Positions 45,673-57,985 of a stretch of 64,000 nucleotides of DNA are shown here, piece by piece (position 1 is the stretch's first letter; each line of letters starts with the position of its first letter). Source of the stretch: Rhabditoides inermis (lineage: Eukaryota > Nematoda > Chromadorea > Rhabditida > Rhabditidae); assembly GCA_963966185.1 (NCBI GenBank), contig CAWZYM010000016.1, forward strand, positions 135,001-199,000, read 5' to 3'. Made by a program: the position numbers and the translations under genes. The notes under the pieces were generated by a model. It ran no database searches. It saw only the letters and a program-made list of their open reading frames with translations, and was not told where the DNA came from.

Positions 45673-47813
45673 TGCCGTTTGTGGTTGTTTGTGATGAAAA
45701 ATAATGAAACTAAAACTTATCAAAAATTTATTTAAATCCAACATGATACGCATATTTACGCAACTTTTTCTAACAGAACTTACTGCGTTTAGCAGATCAT
45801 TTTTCTATCAGCTGTTCCCGCCAAATTCGTAAAAGAAACACATAATAATAAGTGAACATATGAATGGTGTGATAAGAAATAGTAGGAACAACCCAGTTTC
45901 GGCTCCTATCACCTATCACCTGACTGGATTGTTCGGACAGTCTCATACGAGGCGGAGCACTCATCAGAGATGACCACGCATGAGGGGTTAACACAAACAC
46001 ATAAGACAAAGACAACAACAAACATATACTAGTTAGTAAAGATTATAAAATAATGATCAAAATAACAAAGAACTCATATGGAAGAGCCGTTGTGTGAGAA
46101 GAAGCGCAGGGAAGAGTAGATAAGACAGCGGCAATTGGTGCGAAAATAGTACGGGGCGCATACAATGCGCGACTGTGGGTCAGCGGGTAATGAGTGAGAG
46201 ATAAGAGAGAGGCATAGTAGCAGACAGTTCTAGATTGGCGCGCTATAATTAAAAGAATTACTTGATTAGTGATAGAACTTCAGACAAACTATGAATGTTA
46301 TGTTTTACCATCATTGAATTATTCCGCATAACTACCTTACAGAATTCTAATTCTACTTTACGCTGCGGATACTCATTTTTAAGAAAGTTGCATACTAACT
46401 GTTTGCATCTAACCTTAAAGGAAGCTGTTTCTGTGCATGTTCTGAATATGCGTGTGAGTTCACCATTCATTGTGTTCCAACCCACTGACATATTTATATT
46501 AGAATTGTAATTCGGATATCTGCTTACTTCAAAACTGTAATCGTCTGTTTTGTTATATAATTCCACTGAGATATGGTTATGTGCCTTTGTAATATTCAAA
46601 TCCAAGAAGATTGCATTATTTGGTCCGATGTTCGTTTGTTCTAGTGTGAGGGAGCTATGGTATACACTGTCAACTGTTCTCTGCAAAGCATCATTTGAAG
46701 GATTATGGACAATTAAGAGATCATCCATATACCTATATGCTTTGAAACCCGATTTGAAAGTATTTTCATTTGCTTTAACGTATTCGAATTCCATGAAAGA
46801 AAGGGTTAAGTCTGCCAAAGATGGAGTGGAGACGCATTGTTTCCCTGAGAGATACCAGATGTCTGCTTGAAAAGTTTGTCTCCATAAACTGCAAAGCTGT
46901 TGTGAAGAATGTATTTAATCATGAATTTCACATCTACCGGTGTATATTTATTTCTGTTTGCATTATTCTCATCGTTTGAATAATATGCCTTTTTATAACC
47001 GGCAATAATGTACTTTTTCCCGCTATTGTTAAAGCATAAGTCAACAAGTTTGAACATATTCTGCATGACAACTCCATGGGGAAGATTTGTGAACAGACTG
47101 GCAAAATCAGCACAATAGAGGTCCTTATGTTGTTTGTTTGTGATATTTTTGATGGAATTGATTGCCTCTTGACTGTTTTTGATTGACCAATATATTTCGG
47201 TATTGTTACGCTGTCTGATCAATTTGCAATAATTAGAAAAATGTGATTTGAGATGGGATAGTATCAACTGCAATTCTAATGAAATTGGTTTAAGACTACT
47301 ATTAAAAGCTTCAGTGATAAATCGAAATTTTATTGGGCTTTTATGCATTTTTGGGATGGCATAAATTCTAGGCAATGTTTTATTTTCAGTCTCAATTGTA
47401 TCAAAGGATTTTGTTTCAGAAATATGTCTAAGCACAATGTTGTCGATTGACTCTTTTTCATACAAACAATACGTTTCATTACTACTGTTCACCACATTGT
47501 TTATGGCATCGTAACCTAGTCTTTATTCATGATTTGAATGTAAAGTTTGTTACATGTCAGCGCGAAGTTTCCTTCTGCTTTATCTACTGGTGTTATGACA
47601 AAGTGTCTCTGTAGTTGAGATAAGGTTTCTTTAGAGTAGTTTATGTACTCATAATCAAATTTTCTATATTCTTCATTGTAGCGTTTGCTTAGGTGCATCT
47701 TTACTCGTGACGAAAAACATATTACATATTAAAATGTTATCCAAAACAAGAATGACATAAGAAACAACATAAACACATGGAAATAAATTGTCTTTAATGA
47801 AACAGCCGATAGT
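45673..47813 (-). mobile_element. Penelope-like retroelement nested in the TTAA element
   Basis: The limits are inferred from comparison with the short derivative at 32,739-33,006; both copies diverge outside the same bases (ACTATCGGCTG at 47,813 and CGTTTGTGGTT near 45,673). The coding strand is minus. About 580 bp downstream of the RT encodes no recognisable GIY-YIG endonuclease. No target duplication was found at the junctions with the TTAA element. Confidence 0.75.
46258..47698 (-). pseudogene. Penelope-type reverse transcriptase, frame-disrupted
   Basis: Three minus-strand frames follow one another (47,698-47,516; 47,495-46,806; 46,818-46,258). They carry HFVITPVDKAEGNFAL (N-terminal RT region), LPRIYAIPKMHKSPIKFRFI, motif A-like DLYCADFASLFTNLPH, motif B-like TSGISQGNNASP and motif C YRYMDDLLIVH with the catalytic DD. 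The IPKMHK and LFTNLPH signatures point to Penelope-like elements rather than CR1 or RTE. The frame changes near 47,500 and 46,815 make it inactive as sequenced. Confidence 0.8.
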
Positions 47814-50215
47814 GTGGTCAAACTGTGTAACTTCGTGCAAGTTGTGCACACACCCCCGAGCTGATTAAAAGTTATTAGATTCTACGATTTCTCACTCCAA
47901 TTTTCAAATGATTTTTTAAAACTAATTTGTTTCAGAATTTATATTTGCATTATCATAATATACTCATTGAATCGTAAACAATGACATGTTATATCTACGC
48001 ATACACCCAGATTCAGAGGGTACACTACCTTTAACTGCCAAGGACTGTCCCAGACTACCAAGGAGGAGATGCTAATCGAAACTCTGGAGAAGATCAAGTG
48101 GGACGTCATATGCCTACAGGAGACGAAGAGAGCGACAGAGAAGCGGACGAGAAGACGAGACGGGACGGAGGTTGTGATGGGAGCGCTTTGCCTCAACGGC
48201 AGTGGAGGAGTTGGGTTTGCGGTGTCAGGTAAAACTACGTCCGCAATCCAGTCGATGAGAGTAATATCGAGTCGGCTGGCCCACCTTTCACTAATGTTCG
48301 GTGATGTGCGCGTCGCAATCTTTAACTGCTACGCGCCGACCAGCTCTGCGACGGAAGACGAGAAGGAGCAGTTCTACTACGACCTGCGGAAGCTATACAA
48401 GGAGGAGAAGGCCCGCTACAAGATCGTCTGCGGCGACTTCAACGCCAAGCTCGGAACTCGCAAGCATGGCGAGTTAAGAGTGGGGCCGAACGGATACGGA
48501 GAGCGGAACGAGGAGGGCGATCGACTCACTGACTTCATTGAGAAGATCCGTCTCTTCCGCGGCAACAGCTTTTTCTCAAAGCCGAGCCGGAGGAAGTGGA
48601 CGTGGAGATCGCCCAACGGACGAGCGCTCAACGAGATCGACCACTTACTGACGAGCAACCGCCTGCTACTTGCCGACGTCGACAAGGTCGCCCCCTTTTT
48701 CATAGGAGGCGACCACAGACTTCTTCGAGCTCGGCTACGTATCCCGCGACGACCTCTACGTCACAGCACCCGGCACCCGGCAACCCTATTTTCTCCTGTT
48801 GCAGCGCACGCCTACATTGAACACCACGTTGGCCTAAACAGGACGTACGAAGAGCTGCTCAACACACTCAAGGAGGCCGCCGCCGTCGCAACTGCTCCCG
48901 GGCCGAACCACATGAAAAGAAGACTGTCGGAGAGAACGAGGGACCTGCTGAAGACAAGGGCGAAGCTCGCGCTAGACCCGAGTCGGCTGCTAGAACTCGT
49001 CATCATCTCTCGCCAGTGTCGCGCCGCCTTCAAACACGATCTGACGAAGTACCGCAAGGAGATACTCCGCGACACTGCTAGGCATCGTTGGAGCATCGAA
49101 ATCGCGAAGAGAGGACTCGCCACCGAGCGATCCCTGCTGGAGGCACTGCTGATAAACGACCAGATGTTCACTGCGCGACCCGCCATCGAGGAGGCCACCG
49201 TCGACTTCTACAGTATTCTCTACGCTGACCGACTACTCATCCCGAGGAAGGTCTACACTCCTGGAAGCGTGCCCCCCGTACTCCCATCTGAAGTGCGACA
49301 CGCCCTCTCTCAGGTGCCGAAAGGACGAGCCCCCGGACCTGACAACATCACGGCCGATCTGCTGAAGGCGGGGGAAACTAACTTCCACCGCGCCCTCGCA
49401 CGCTTGTTCTCGATTCACCTGGAAGGGACTCCTATCCCCGACAGCTGGAGAGAGGCGCGGCTCGTACTACTCCCGAAGAAAGGACCCCGTGAGAAGCTCT
49501 CCAACTGGCGCCCGATCGCTCTACTCAACCTGCTCTACAAAACCTATTGCAAGGTGTTGTTGAACAGGCTGAAACGGACTCTGGAAGACGAACAACCACG
49601 AGAGCAAGCCGGACTCCGGAGCGGCTACTGCTGCGCCGATCACCTCCAGACCGTCTCCCAGGTCGTGGAGAGAGCCCGCAAATACAAGACCCCGCTAGTG
49701 CTCACCTTCGTCGACTTCGAGAAGGCGTTCGACCGGCTCGACCACGGATTCCTTCTACGTGCTTTTGAGATGCTCAACGTCGAGGAGGGATACCTGGCTG
49801 TGCTATCCGACTGTTACGACAACAACCAGCTACTTCTGAAGCTCTTCTCCAACGAGCTGAAGATCCCTGTGCGATGCGGAGTGAAGCAAGGAGACACTGT
49901 CTCCCCAGTGCTCTTCAATGCTGCGCTGGAAGTCGTCTTCCGCCAACTTGACTGGAGCGACTACGGCCTTCGAATGGACGGAGAGAAGCTGAACCATCTG
50001 CGCTTTGCTGACGACATCGTGCTGATAACCGAGACCACGGCAGATGCTGAACGGATGCTGAACGAGCTGAACACGGAGAGCGAGAAGGCCGGGCTGCGCA
50101 TCAACATCGGCAAGACGCAGTTCATCCGAAACAAGCAGGCTGCCGCTGGGACTATCCATCTTGCCGGCCAGGCAATCGAAGAGGTGGAGGAGTACATCTA
50201 CCCCGGACGGGCCAT

Positions 50216-50635
50216 CAGAATCAGAATATTTATCTCGAATCAAATAGCACATTACAATTATGTAATTTACGGCACGATTACGGTAAAATACAGTAATGCA
50301 ACGCCTACTGCGAGTCCCAATAACACGGATTTCGGTAGTCCCGTGGATGCGTGCGTGCTATTGGTGGTGCTTGTCATCCCCTGCTTGCGGCTTCTGGGGA
50401 AGTTTCGATCTCGGCGGCGGAAGATCCGGGCTTCAACGATCGATCGCGAAGAGACGTCTCCGAGAGTGTCATCGTCTTCGAGGATTCCTCTCCAGTCTCA
50501 ATGCCGTAGATGTAGAGAGTAGCAAAATCGAGTACCAGTCCGGTTAGTGTCCTCTGCCACACAGCATTGTTCAGGGGTCGGGGGAATAACAGGGGAAGGC
50601 ACGCGACCGCGCGCTAGCAGAGAAAGGGAAGGAAT
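50216..50635. mobile_element. 420-bp non-autonomous element with a 10-bp target-site duplication
   Basis: GACGGGCCAT occurs at 50,206-50,215 and again at 50,636-50,645, directly flanking the insert. Removing the insert and one copy restores the RTE frame (GRAI then NAKNTITS). The insert starts CAGAATCAGAATATTTATC and ends AGAGAAAGGGAAGGAAT, with no obvious TIRs, poly(A) or coding capacity. Parts recur at 20,990-21,215, 33,478-33,550 and 44,143-44,275. Confidence 0.9.
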
Positions 50636-51237
50636 GACGGGCCATAAACGCAAAGAACACCATCACTTCGGAGCTGGCAAGGAGAACGAGAGCAGGATGG
50701 GCGGCATTTGGCAACATCAAGGAGACACTGGGCACGCTGAACGACAAACACCTCGAGGCGAACCTCTTCAACACGTGCGTACTCCACGCACTGTGTTACA
50801 GCTCGGAGACGTGGGCCTACACTACCATCACGCTCGGTCGCATCCAGACCGCACACCGCGCAATGGAGCGACAGATGCTGGGATACTCACTCTATCGGCA
50901 GCGAGACGAGGGACTGAGCAGCGAGGACATGCGGGCAAGATCCGCATTGACCAACCCAACCTCCTACATGGCGCGCAGCAAACATAGATGGGCCAGACAC
51001 ATACAAAGGACGACGGACGAGCGATGGACACGGGCGACTACCGATTGGAGACCGCGCAACGTCACTCGAGAACCCGGACGGCCGCCAACCCGCTGAGCAG
51101 ATTCTGTCCGCAATAATACAAAACTGTTCTATGAGCGCAGGAACGACTACAAGCAGTGGGCAACTGCAGCTCGAGACCGTTCACTGTGGCGAAAGATGGG
51201 CTCCGCGCTTGCAAGCTGAAGGAGCATTCAAGTATTC

Positions 51238-51848
<611 letters not shown>

Positions 51849-52229
51849 GAATGTCCTTTTGTTGAATTTCGAAGAAATTTTCTTTTTTTCAAAAGGTATT
51901 TAAATAACAAAGATAACAACAACAAAACAACGCGCGTGAACGACGACGCAAATCACAAACAGTGGGCACATTATCGCATTATCGCGCTCTCCCGCACACA
52001 TTCCGCATCACGAACCAATGAGCGCGCGAGGGCGGGACTAGTGAGCGGGTCTTTCAGCGAATCAGCGAACAGCTGCACAACTGACAGACGTGCAGACCTA
52101 ACCAGCGAACATATTTTTGGGTATTAAACTATTGTTTCATGTTTTCTTTTTGTTTATAGTTGTTCAACGGACGATTTATAGACAAGATCATGAAATAACT
52201 CTGAAACATTTATTATTTTAATGATTTAC

Positions 52230-52311
52230 AAGCGATTTTGGCGGCCCTCCGGGCCAAGCGGTTCTGCGCGCCGCTGGATAGGACCCAAACGATCGGCGCT
52301 TCGCGCCGATC

Positions 52312-52392
<81 letters not shown>
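52230..52392. repeat. GC-rich hairpin followed by (TA)n
   Basis: GATCGGCGC-TTC-GCGCCGATC forms a perfect hairpin at about 52,289-52,310. (TA)n runs 52,314-52,392. Confidence 0.8.
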
Positions 52393-52395
<3 letters not shown>

Positions 52396-53300
52396 CCGTA
52401 TGAACATGTACATATAGAAAGGTGAGAGGAAGCAATTTTCATTGTTGTAATGTTATTTTCCAGATGTCTTACAGTAACCGAGAACGTGAACTATTATTAT
52501 GTTAAAAATCATTTGTAAAAAAAGCACTCACGTGACAACGTGATAAGTGACATTCGACGCTAATCAATCTCTTGGGTCTTGAAAGAGCACAAAAAGAAAA
52601 CTTTATAAATGTTTATCATTACAACAATGAAAGTTGCTGCCTCTCATGATTTCATTACATATGTATATGAATGGTACACTACACTAGATCACTAGAAACT
52701 AGTAACCTATTTCATATGTCATCCATAGTTGCTCATCGTCTCTATGAACCAAAACGACTAAATGAACTGAAGTCGTTCGGTCTTACTTCCGCCGGTTTGA
52801 AAACAAAGAACAGTGCTTATTGAAAATGTTAGCCGGAACTACAAAAAACGAGCGTCTACTTTTATACATGTAATTTGGTTCATAATCAACGATGCGCACA
52901 AATTCACAACGAGTTTGCCTCGTTACAGATTCGGATATCAGATTCATGGTTCACTGTCATTTTCTCTTTTCTGTGGTTTCGATACCAACGGTTTTTCGAC
53001 GACACGGAACTTTTCTGTACATGGCGTACAGACAAGCAAAGTGTGTTTAAGTCGTTCTGTTTTGGTCACGTATACTAGTTGGTCACGTATGTTCGTGTGA
53101 ACGGGAAAGTGATGTAGCGAACAAATCTGAATCAGGTATTGTGTTGTTCAATGTTCTTTCTTGTTGATGAGTATACGAGCGTCAACCATAAGATTTCCGC
53201 GCCCACGTTATTTTCGAATTTTCTCTTCTCACCAAATATAATAGTCATGTATACTAAGACGTTTTTGAAACGCTCAAACAAGTTGTTGAAAGCGAATGTC
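52393..53300. other. Intergenic, upstream of the chemoreceptor gene
   Basis: No supported exon. A short duplication of GGTCACGTAT occurs at about 53,063 and 53,081. Promoter elements for the receptor are presumably here but none is recognisable. Confidence 0.4.
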
Positions 53301-53302
53301 TG

Positions 53303-54921
53303 ATGTCCTTATACATACCGTCCTCTCTCATGGGGTTTTCACTTATAATGAGGCGTGCAGCTGTCTCTTGGAACAGTGTCGCTCCAAACTCAGCCATGTC
53401 AGACGACAGTCTGGTCACGGCCGTCCAGCTCACATCAGGCGTCTCCATAGCTTGCAACATCTTCCTTCTCGTCGTCATCTACAGCAGCAATTCCAAGAAC
53501 AGCCTGCAACAGTACCGGTGAGTGTCTCGGTTTCCACATGCGCAGCAATGTGTACTTGAAGGCATTGTATCGCGCTCTTCACACTATCCAACATCTTCCT
53601 AGCACTAAACGGCTGGATCGTGGGAATGGTTTGCTGAAACAGAGCCGTCTACCACTCATGTCATTTCAGAGAGCGATAACCACCGAGTCCTCATACCTAC
53701 TCATAGCACTCAACCCAATGTTCTACATGATCGATCGATTCTGGCAGGATGTCATCTTTTCCATGTATTTCAGCAACTACATTACCTGTATTGTCTGTCT
53801 AGCGCTTCAGTTTTTCTATCGCTACATCGCCATATGCAAGTAAGATTCGAAAAAATCTATTTATATATTACTTTAAAACGTTAAAAAATTGCGTTTGATT
53901 TCTTCTATGCGAAACAATAACCATAACAGTAGCTAAACGCCCCTGTTCCAACTATACACAGTCTGGGCTGGCTTATTGAAAATCAAAAAGACCGAAAAAA
54001 CAATAAAAACGCTACGTTTTCTCGCAACTTTCGTAGTTTTTCATTTCGACTTTCAAAGTTCATTTCAGATGGTGATAGTGTATTTATAAAAAAGGGTTTG
54101 TACATATTTCAGACCGCACTGTCTGATATACTTCAAGAAGGCACGCTACATTCTCATGATGTGCGGCGTTGCTCTCTCCATAATCCTCGCATATATGGGC
54201 ATGGTCTGGTGGAAAGTGTATCTCACGCAAGACGACTACGATGATCTCGACGAGATGCTGCTCGAAAACCACATTGATTATAGAAAGTTCAACATTTGGG
54301 GACTGCACTATTGGAAGGTCAGCGTTTCTTTAATCATTCACACAGTACACTTGTTAGGCACTGAACCGTATACTCAAGTTGTCTCAGGGCTCTCGGTTTG
54401 ACGGTAAGGGCAAGCTGTCAGTGGTTATCACAGCCGCATCCATCGCGGTATTGGCGATCATCACGATGCCACTATCAATCATCTTCGTCTGTATGTACGC
54501 GTGTCTGAGCCAGTTCAGTCGCGTCACTCTCTCCGAAGTGTCCAAGAGGGCGCACGCTCGACTCTTCCGCGCCTTGCTACTACAGGTGCGCGTTGATTGG
54601 CACCGCACTGGAAACGGTTGCAGTCGATCTTCCCGCTCTTCTCCTACATCCCAGCCGTCATGAACATGGTGTGTCCGATGATGCACGTGCACTTTGAGTG
54701 GATCAGCCGCCACTTGGCCGTGATTGTCGGCATCTATCCGGTGCGTGCTCGCAAGTTCACACACTTATCGAGCCAGCGACTTTGAGATTATCGATCCGTT
54801 CATTCTACTCTACTTCATCAATGACTTTCGGAACACTGTCAAGAGATTGTGCTGCCGCGTGTGTCATCTGAAAGGTGAGAAACGACCAGTTTCTCTAGTT
54901 TCTCATGTGGCAGAGAACTGA
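53303..54921 (+). CDS. Nematode seven-transmembrane chemoreceptor, Str-superfamily type
   Basis: Exons are 53,303 (or ATG at 53,348)-53,517, 53,562-53,628, 53,670-53,839, 54,113-54,317, 54,388-54,585, 54,624-54,740 and about 54,772-54,921. TM1 is VSIACNIFLLVVIYSSNS and TM2 IALFTLSNIFLALNGWIVGM. TM3 reads YITCIVCLALQFFYRYIAIC, containing the QF.YRY..IC hallmark of Str-type receptors. TM4 is ILMMCGVALSIILAY, TM5 VVITAASIAVLAIITMPLS, TM6 SIFPLFSYIPAVMNM, and TM7 ends in IIDPFILLYFINDFR, the family's ..DP......FR ending. Phases fit except at the last junction, where the donor choice is uncertain. It is probably a sensory-neuron receptor on cilia. The length of about 330-350 aa is normal. Confidence 0.85.
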
Positions 54922-54956
54922 GTTGTGGTTCTGTGCAAATAGTGTGTACCATAGTA

Positions 54957-55505
54957 GGGACCACAATGAGAAATTTCAGAAGTTTGGATGTGGTATAGCA
55001 GTTTGTATAATAATGTAGATCGTTTCAAGCTGATTTCGAAAATATATAATGTTCATAGGGTTAATCGTTCACATTGCGCTCTAATTCCGCGCGGCGCGCG
55101 CGCACCCGAGCGCGCGCTCACACAGGGAAAGTGCGACAGAGGGCGGCTAGATCAAAGCACTGATGACGTCATTAATAGTTAAATTATGAATATACTCGTT
55201 TCTAATAGTAGCACTACGCTTTGTTTGATTGTAATCAATCAGTACTCGATGAAATACGTCTCTTATGACACCATTTTTCATTACTTATTTTGGGCAATGG
55301 CGGCTAGATCAAAGAAATATGACGTCATCATATCACTCTTTATCGATTTTCAATACTTTACGGGGCACGTTTTCCCATAAATCGAATACCGTTGGAATCA
55401 GCGCGGAAGGGCGAATCGTTCTACGCTAATTAGAGCAAGTAACGCGTCCAGTCAGAAAATGTTACATGATTTCGACACAAACTCTACACCTCACGTTGTG
55501 GTCCC
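54957..55505. mobile_element. MITE, TIR GGGACCACAAYG, 549 bp
   Basis: TAGTA at 54,952-54,956 and 55,506-55,510 flank an element with inverted ends GGGACCACAATGAG and CACGTTGTGGTCCC. Either TAGTA or just TA was duplicated. The interior has no coding capacity but includes GTTTCAAGCTGATTTC and TTCACATTGCGCTCTAATTC, shared with 57,657-57,790. It begins 36 bp after the chemoreceptor stop. Confidence 0.85.
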
Positions 55506-55510
55506 TAGTA

Positions 55511-57650
55511 CCATAGACATTTTTTTCTGAGAGGCGTTGTGTACAGGTGGTTATACATAATATACATAGAAGCCAATAGATTCTAAGGTTTCGTACATAT
55601 AGACTTCAATGCCGCAAAAGCTACAAGCTACAACTAAAATTGATTGCGTTTTCATACTGCGCTGTTTTCTAGGCCCTGATGCATTGAAACAGTTTTACTA
55701 ATAAGTGAGAGACACTGACCAGACAATGTTTATTGTTATTTTAGGATCCGTTGTTTCACCGCGCGAAACCAGTATCGTCAGCAACTTTCCGAATACAGTA
55801 ACAGAATGACTCTCTCTCTGGAATAGCTGCGCTCTTATGAGAACGGAAGGTAATTCAAACTGCCGCCACACCATACCGCCTGCACATCATACCAGCACTG
55901 GCTGCCGCCGTCGCCATTCATTCCCCCCCCCCACTCAGGCAGAGAGAAAGACAGGGGCGTTTAGAACACCAAGGTTCATCGATATTGAGAGCTTGTCAAA
56001 ACTGTTGTCATTTTTTCCTTAGCTTGCTGCCAGCTAACAGACTGTTGTGTTGTGCATATTGAAATTGGTCCCGCACCTACTATGTATTTCTTTATTTTAC
56101 TGTTAATCTTGAAATGTATCGTATATGCTATATCATGCCTTTCTAAACTCCTCTCCATTTCTCCAGTTCTGAAGGCGTGCGAATAGTGTCGTCGCATAAA
56201 AATCTCTCAGTTACCATGAATTTGCATGAAACATGACCATGCGGGAATGGTAGACAAAATTTTTCTTTACCATTCTCCGAAAACTGCATTTCAAAACAAT
56301 TCAAAATAAGCGACTTTAAATAAGACCATTAGTGCGCAAGCTCCTGGAAGATTGGAGAGGAGTTTACAATAATGTGTATAAACATGCGTTTTCATCACTA
56401 CAGCGAGGTTCCAGTTTTGTGAAATGCCATTATCTTTCTCTATCTCTCTTTCTACATCCTCTCGACGATTCTGTGGTAGAAAAATGGAATCACATGGTAC
56501 GCTCTCGATAATAGAGAACATATTCTGTCTATTACTTTCACATCTTCACAGCGATCACTGCGACTTTGCAAAAACAGTTCTATGTTATCTTATATCAGAT
56601 CTTATCTGCCAGCAGCGGTTAGCAACTTTGCAGTATAGGTGTAGAACCAGTTCTAAGCTATCTTCCTTGTACATTCTCCTCTGGACAGAGATGAAGGGAT
56701 TTGTAGACAGCGTAGGACGTCTATGACACACACCAGTAACAATCCCGCGGTCTGCTCGCACGGTCTTTTAGTGACCTCAGATTGGTGACATAGTGAGAGC
56801 GACATATACTCACTCCTGTGACATTGACACATAAGCAAAAGTTCAGGAGTGCCAAAAACATATAAGCCCGACAGCTCTCAACGCGGCAAAGCGATGAACC
56901 ACACATGTAAAAAAAAACTATCCCGCAATTTTCAGTCTTGGCGAAGTTGTTATACTTTTGCTGGAGCAATAAAAAATCGTGAAAACAATAACTTACCTTG
57001 TCCTCCGATCCATATCAGTCGTCATCCATCCCACCCAAACAATCATACACAAACAAGCGAACGGAAACACGCAAACACAAAAGTTTCGAGGTGAGTGTGA
57101 ACGATTATTGTGTTTGTTTGTGTGACGATCGAAGAAGAGATGGAAGACGCAGCAGACGAACATGGAAATGGGCATGGCAGCAAATGATACGTTTCAATAT
57201 GCTAACTGGTCTGCTCTTTCTAGCCTAGCATAGCATGGTGTTTCAGTTTACTCAGAGGCACCCCCACCGTGTGTTGAGGGTGGGTCCGAGGTCTTACTTA
57301 CTGCGCCCATTGCTACCGTATGTAGGTAGGACGGAGCAGACCAGAAGCCCTCGATTGCCTAGTCGTGGCTCGTGGCGAATAACTCAGTTTTCTCGACACT
57401 CCAGACAGTGCACCACCACCAGTCAATCGAAGGCTAGATAGAAAGAAAACTATTTCTACCTCAAAAAAGTTGCAGTGCGTATGCGTCTCGTCCCGCCAAG
57501 CTCGAATCCCACTCACGGTCCTGCAACTGCAACAAACAAATTCAATCAAGTTCAGTTAAATTCATTCATTCTATAGACTGTAAAATTGCTTTTAAACTAG
57601 AACATTCTTTACAGTTCACTCATCATCCAAAAAACCGTACAACAGCGACT
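55511..57650. other. Non-coding region with a dispersed repeat fragment
   Basis: No supported exon. Sequence at 56,145-56,225 (AACTCCTCTCCATTT, CAGTTCTGAAG, GTCGTCGCATAAAAATCTCT) recurs at 62,182-62,260, so it is part of a dispersed family whose limits I cannot define. Confidence 0.5.
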
Positions 57651-57656
57651 GGATCT

Positions 57657-57790
57657 AGGGACCACAATGAGATTTTCAAATGTGGACAAATGGTATAGCA
57701 AATAATTCATTAATGTAGTTCGTTTCAAGCTGATTTCAAAAATATATAATGTTCATAGGATTCATCGTTCACATTGCGCTCTAATTCCTT
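57657..57790. mobile_element. Left end of a GGGACCACAA MITE
   Basis: TAGGGACCACAATGAGA and the following about 125 bp match 54,955-55,085 with small indels. The right end is missing; the sequence passes into short AATTGCCATTTCA/TTTTGCC repeats at 57,790-57,880. Confidence 0.8.
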
Positions 57791-57985
57791 TTTTCCGCCA
57801 TTTTGCCAATTGCCATTTCATTTTGCCTTTGCCAATTGCCATTTCAATATTGCCAATTCATTTTCCGCCATTTTGCCCGCTATCGAGCGGCTGCGTCGCC
57901 TATCAAATGACCCCGCCCCCGCCGGACAACCCTCCATGCTGCGTGGGTTGTACCGATACGAATGCTGCTTTGAGAAATGAAATGT

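Larger units (their letters stand above)
45598..48030. mobile_element. TIR element with TTAA target duplication, inserted in the RTE ORF
   Basis: Terminal inverted repeats of 20 bp, AGGTAGTGTACCCTCTGAAT, lie at 45,598-45,617 and inverted at 48,011-48,030. TTAA flanks both sides (45,594-45,597 and 48,031-48,034). Deleting the element and one TTAA restores the RTE reading frame through TFNCQG, which proves the insertion and its exact limits. TTAA with short TIRs is the piggyBac-type signature, but no transposase is present. The interior outside 45,673-47,813 is only about 290 bp, so the element is non-autonomous. Confidence 0.92.
45443..51222 (+). pseudogene. RTE endonuclease/reverse-transcriptase ORF, interrupted twice
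   Basis: The frame starts MMYPMDSRNHNAPKF at 45,443 and is cut inside VCTFN at a TTAA. It resumes at 48,031 (NCQGLSQTTKEE) and runs to 50,215. The APE endonuclease shows WDVICLQETK, CGDFNAKLG and a terminal GGDHRLL. The RT shows APGPDNITADLL, NWRPIALLNLLYK, FVDFEKAFDRLDH, VKQGDTVSPVLFNAALE and LRFADDIVL with the catalytic DD. After the 420-bp insertion it continues at 50,646 (NAKNTITSELARRTRAGW) through the C-terminal region to SLWRKMGSALAS. There is one TGA where a Trp is expected (PPTR-stop-ADSV, about 51,095). Apart from the insertions it is nearly intact, so probably young. Confidence 0.9.

Noticed and set aside
46258..47698. Retroviral polymerase
   Set aside because: The YMDD-like motif alone suggested this, but the surrounding motifs (IPKMHK, LFTNLPH, GISQGN) fit Penelope-like elements and there is no gag, protease, RNase H or integrase.
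57235..57441. 68-aa basic frame
   Set aside because: No homologous motif, no splice context; probably chance.
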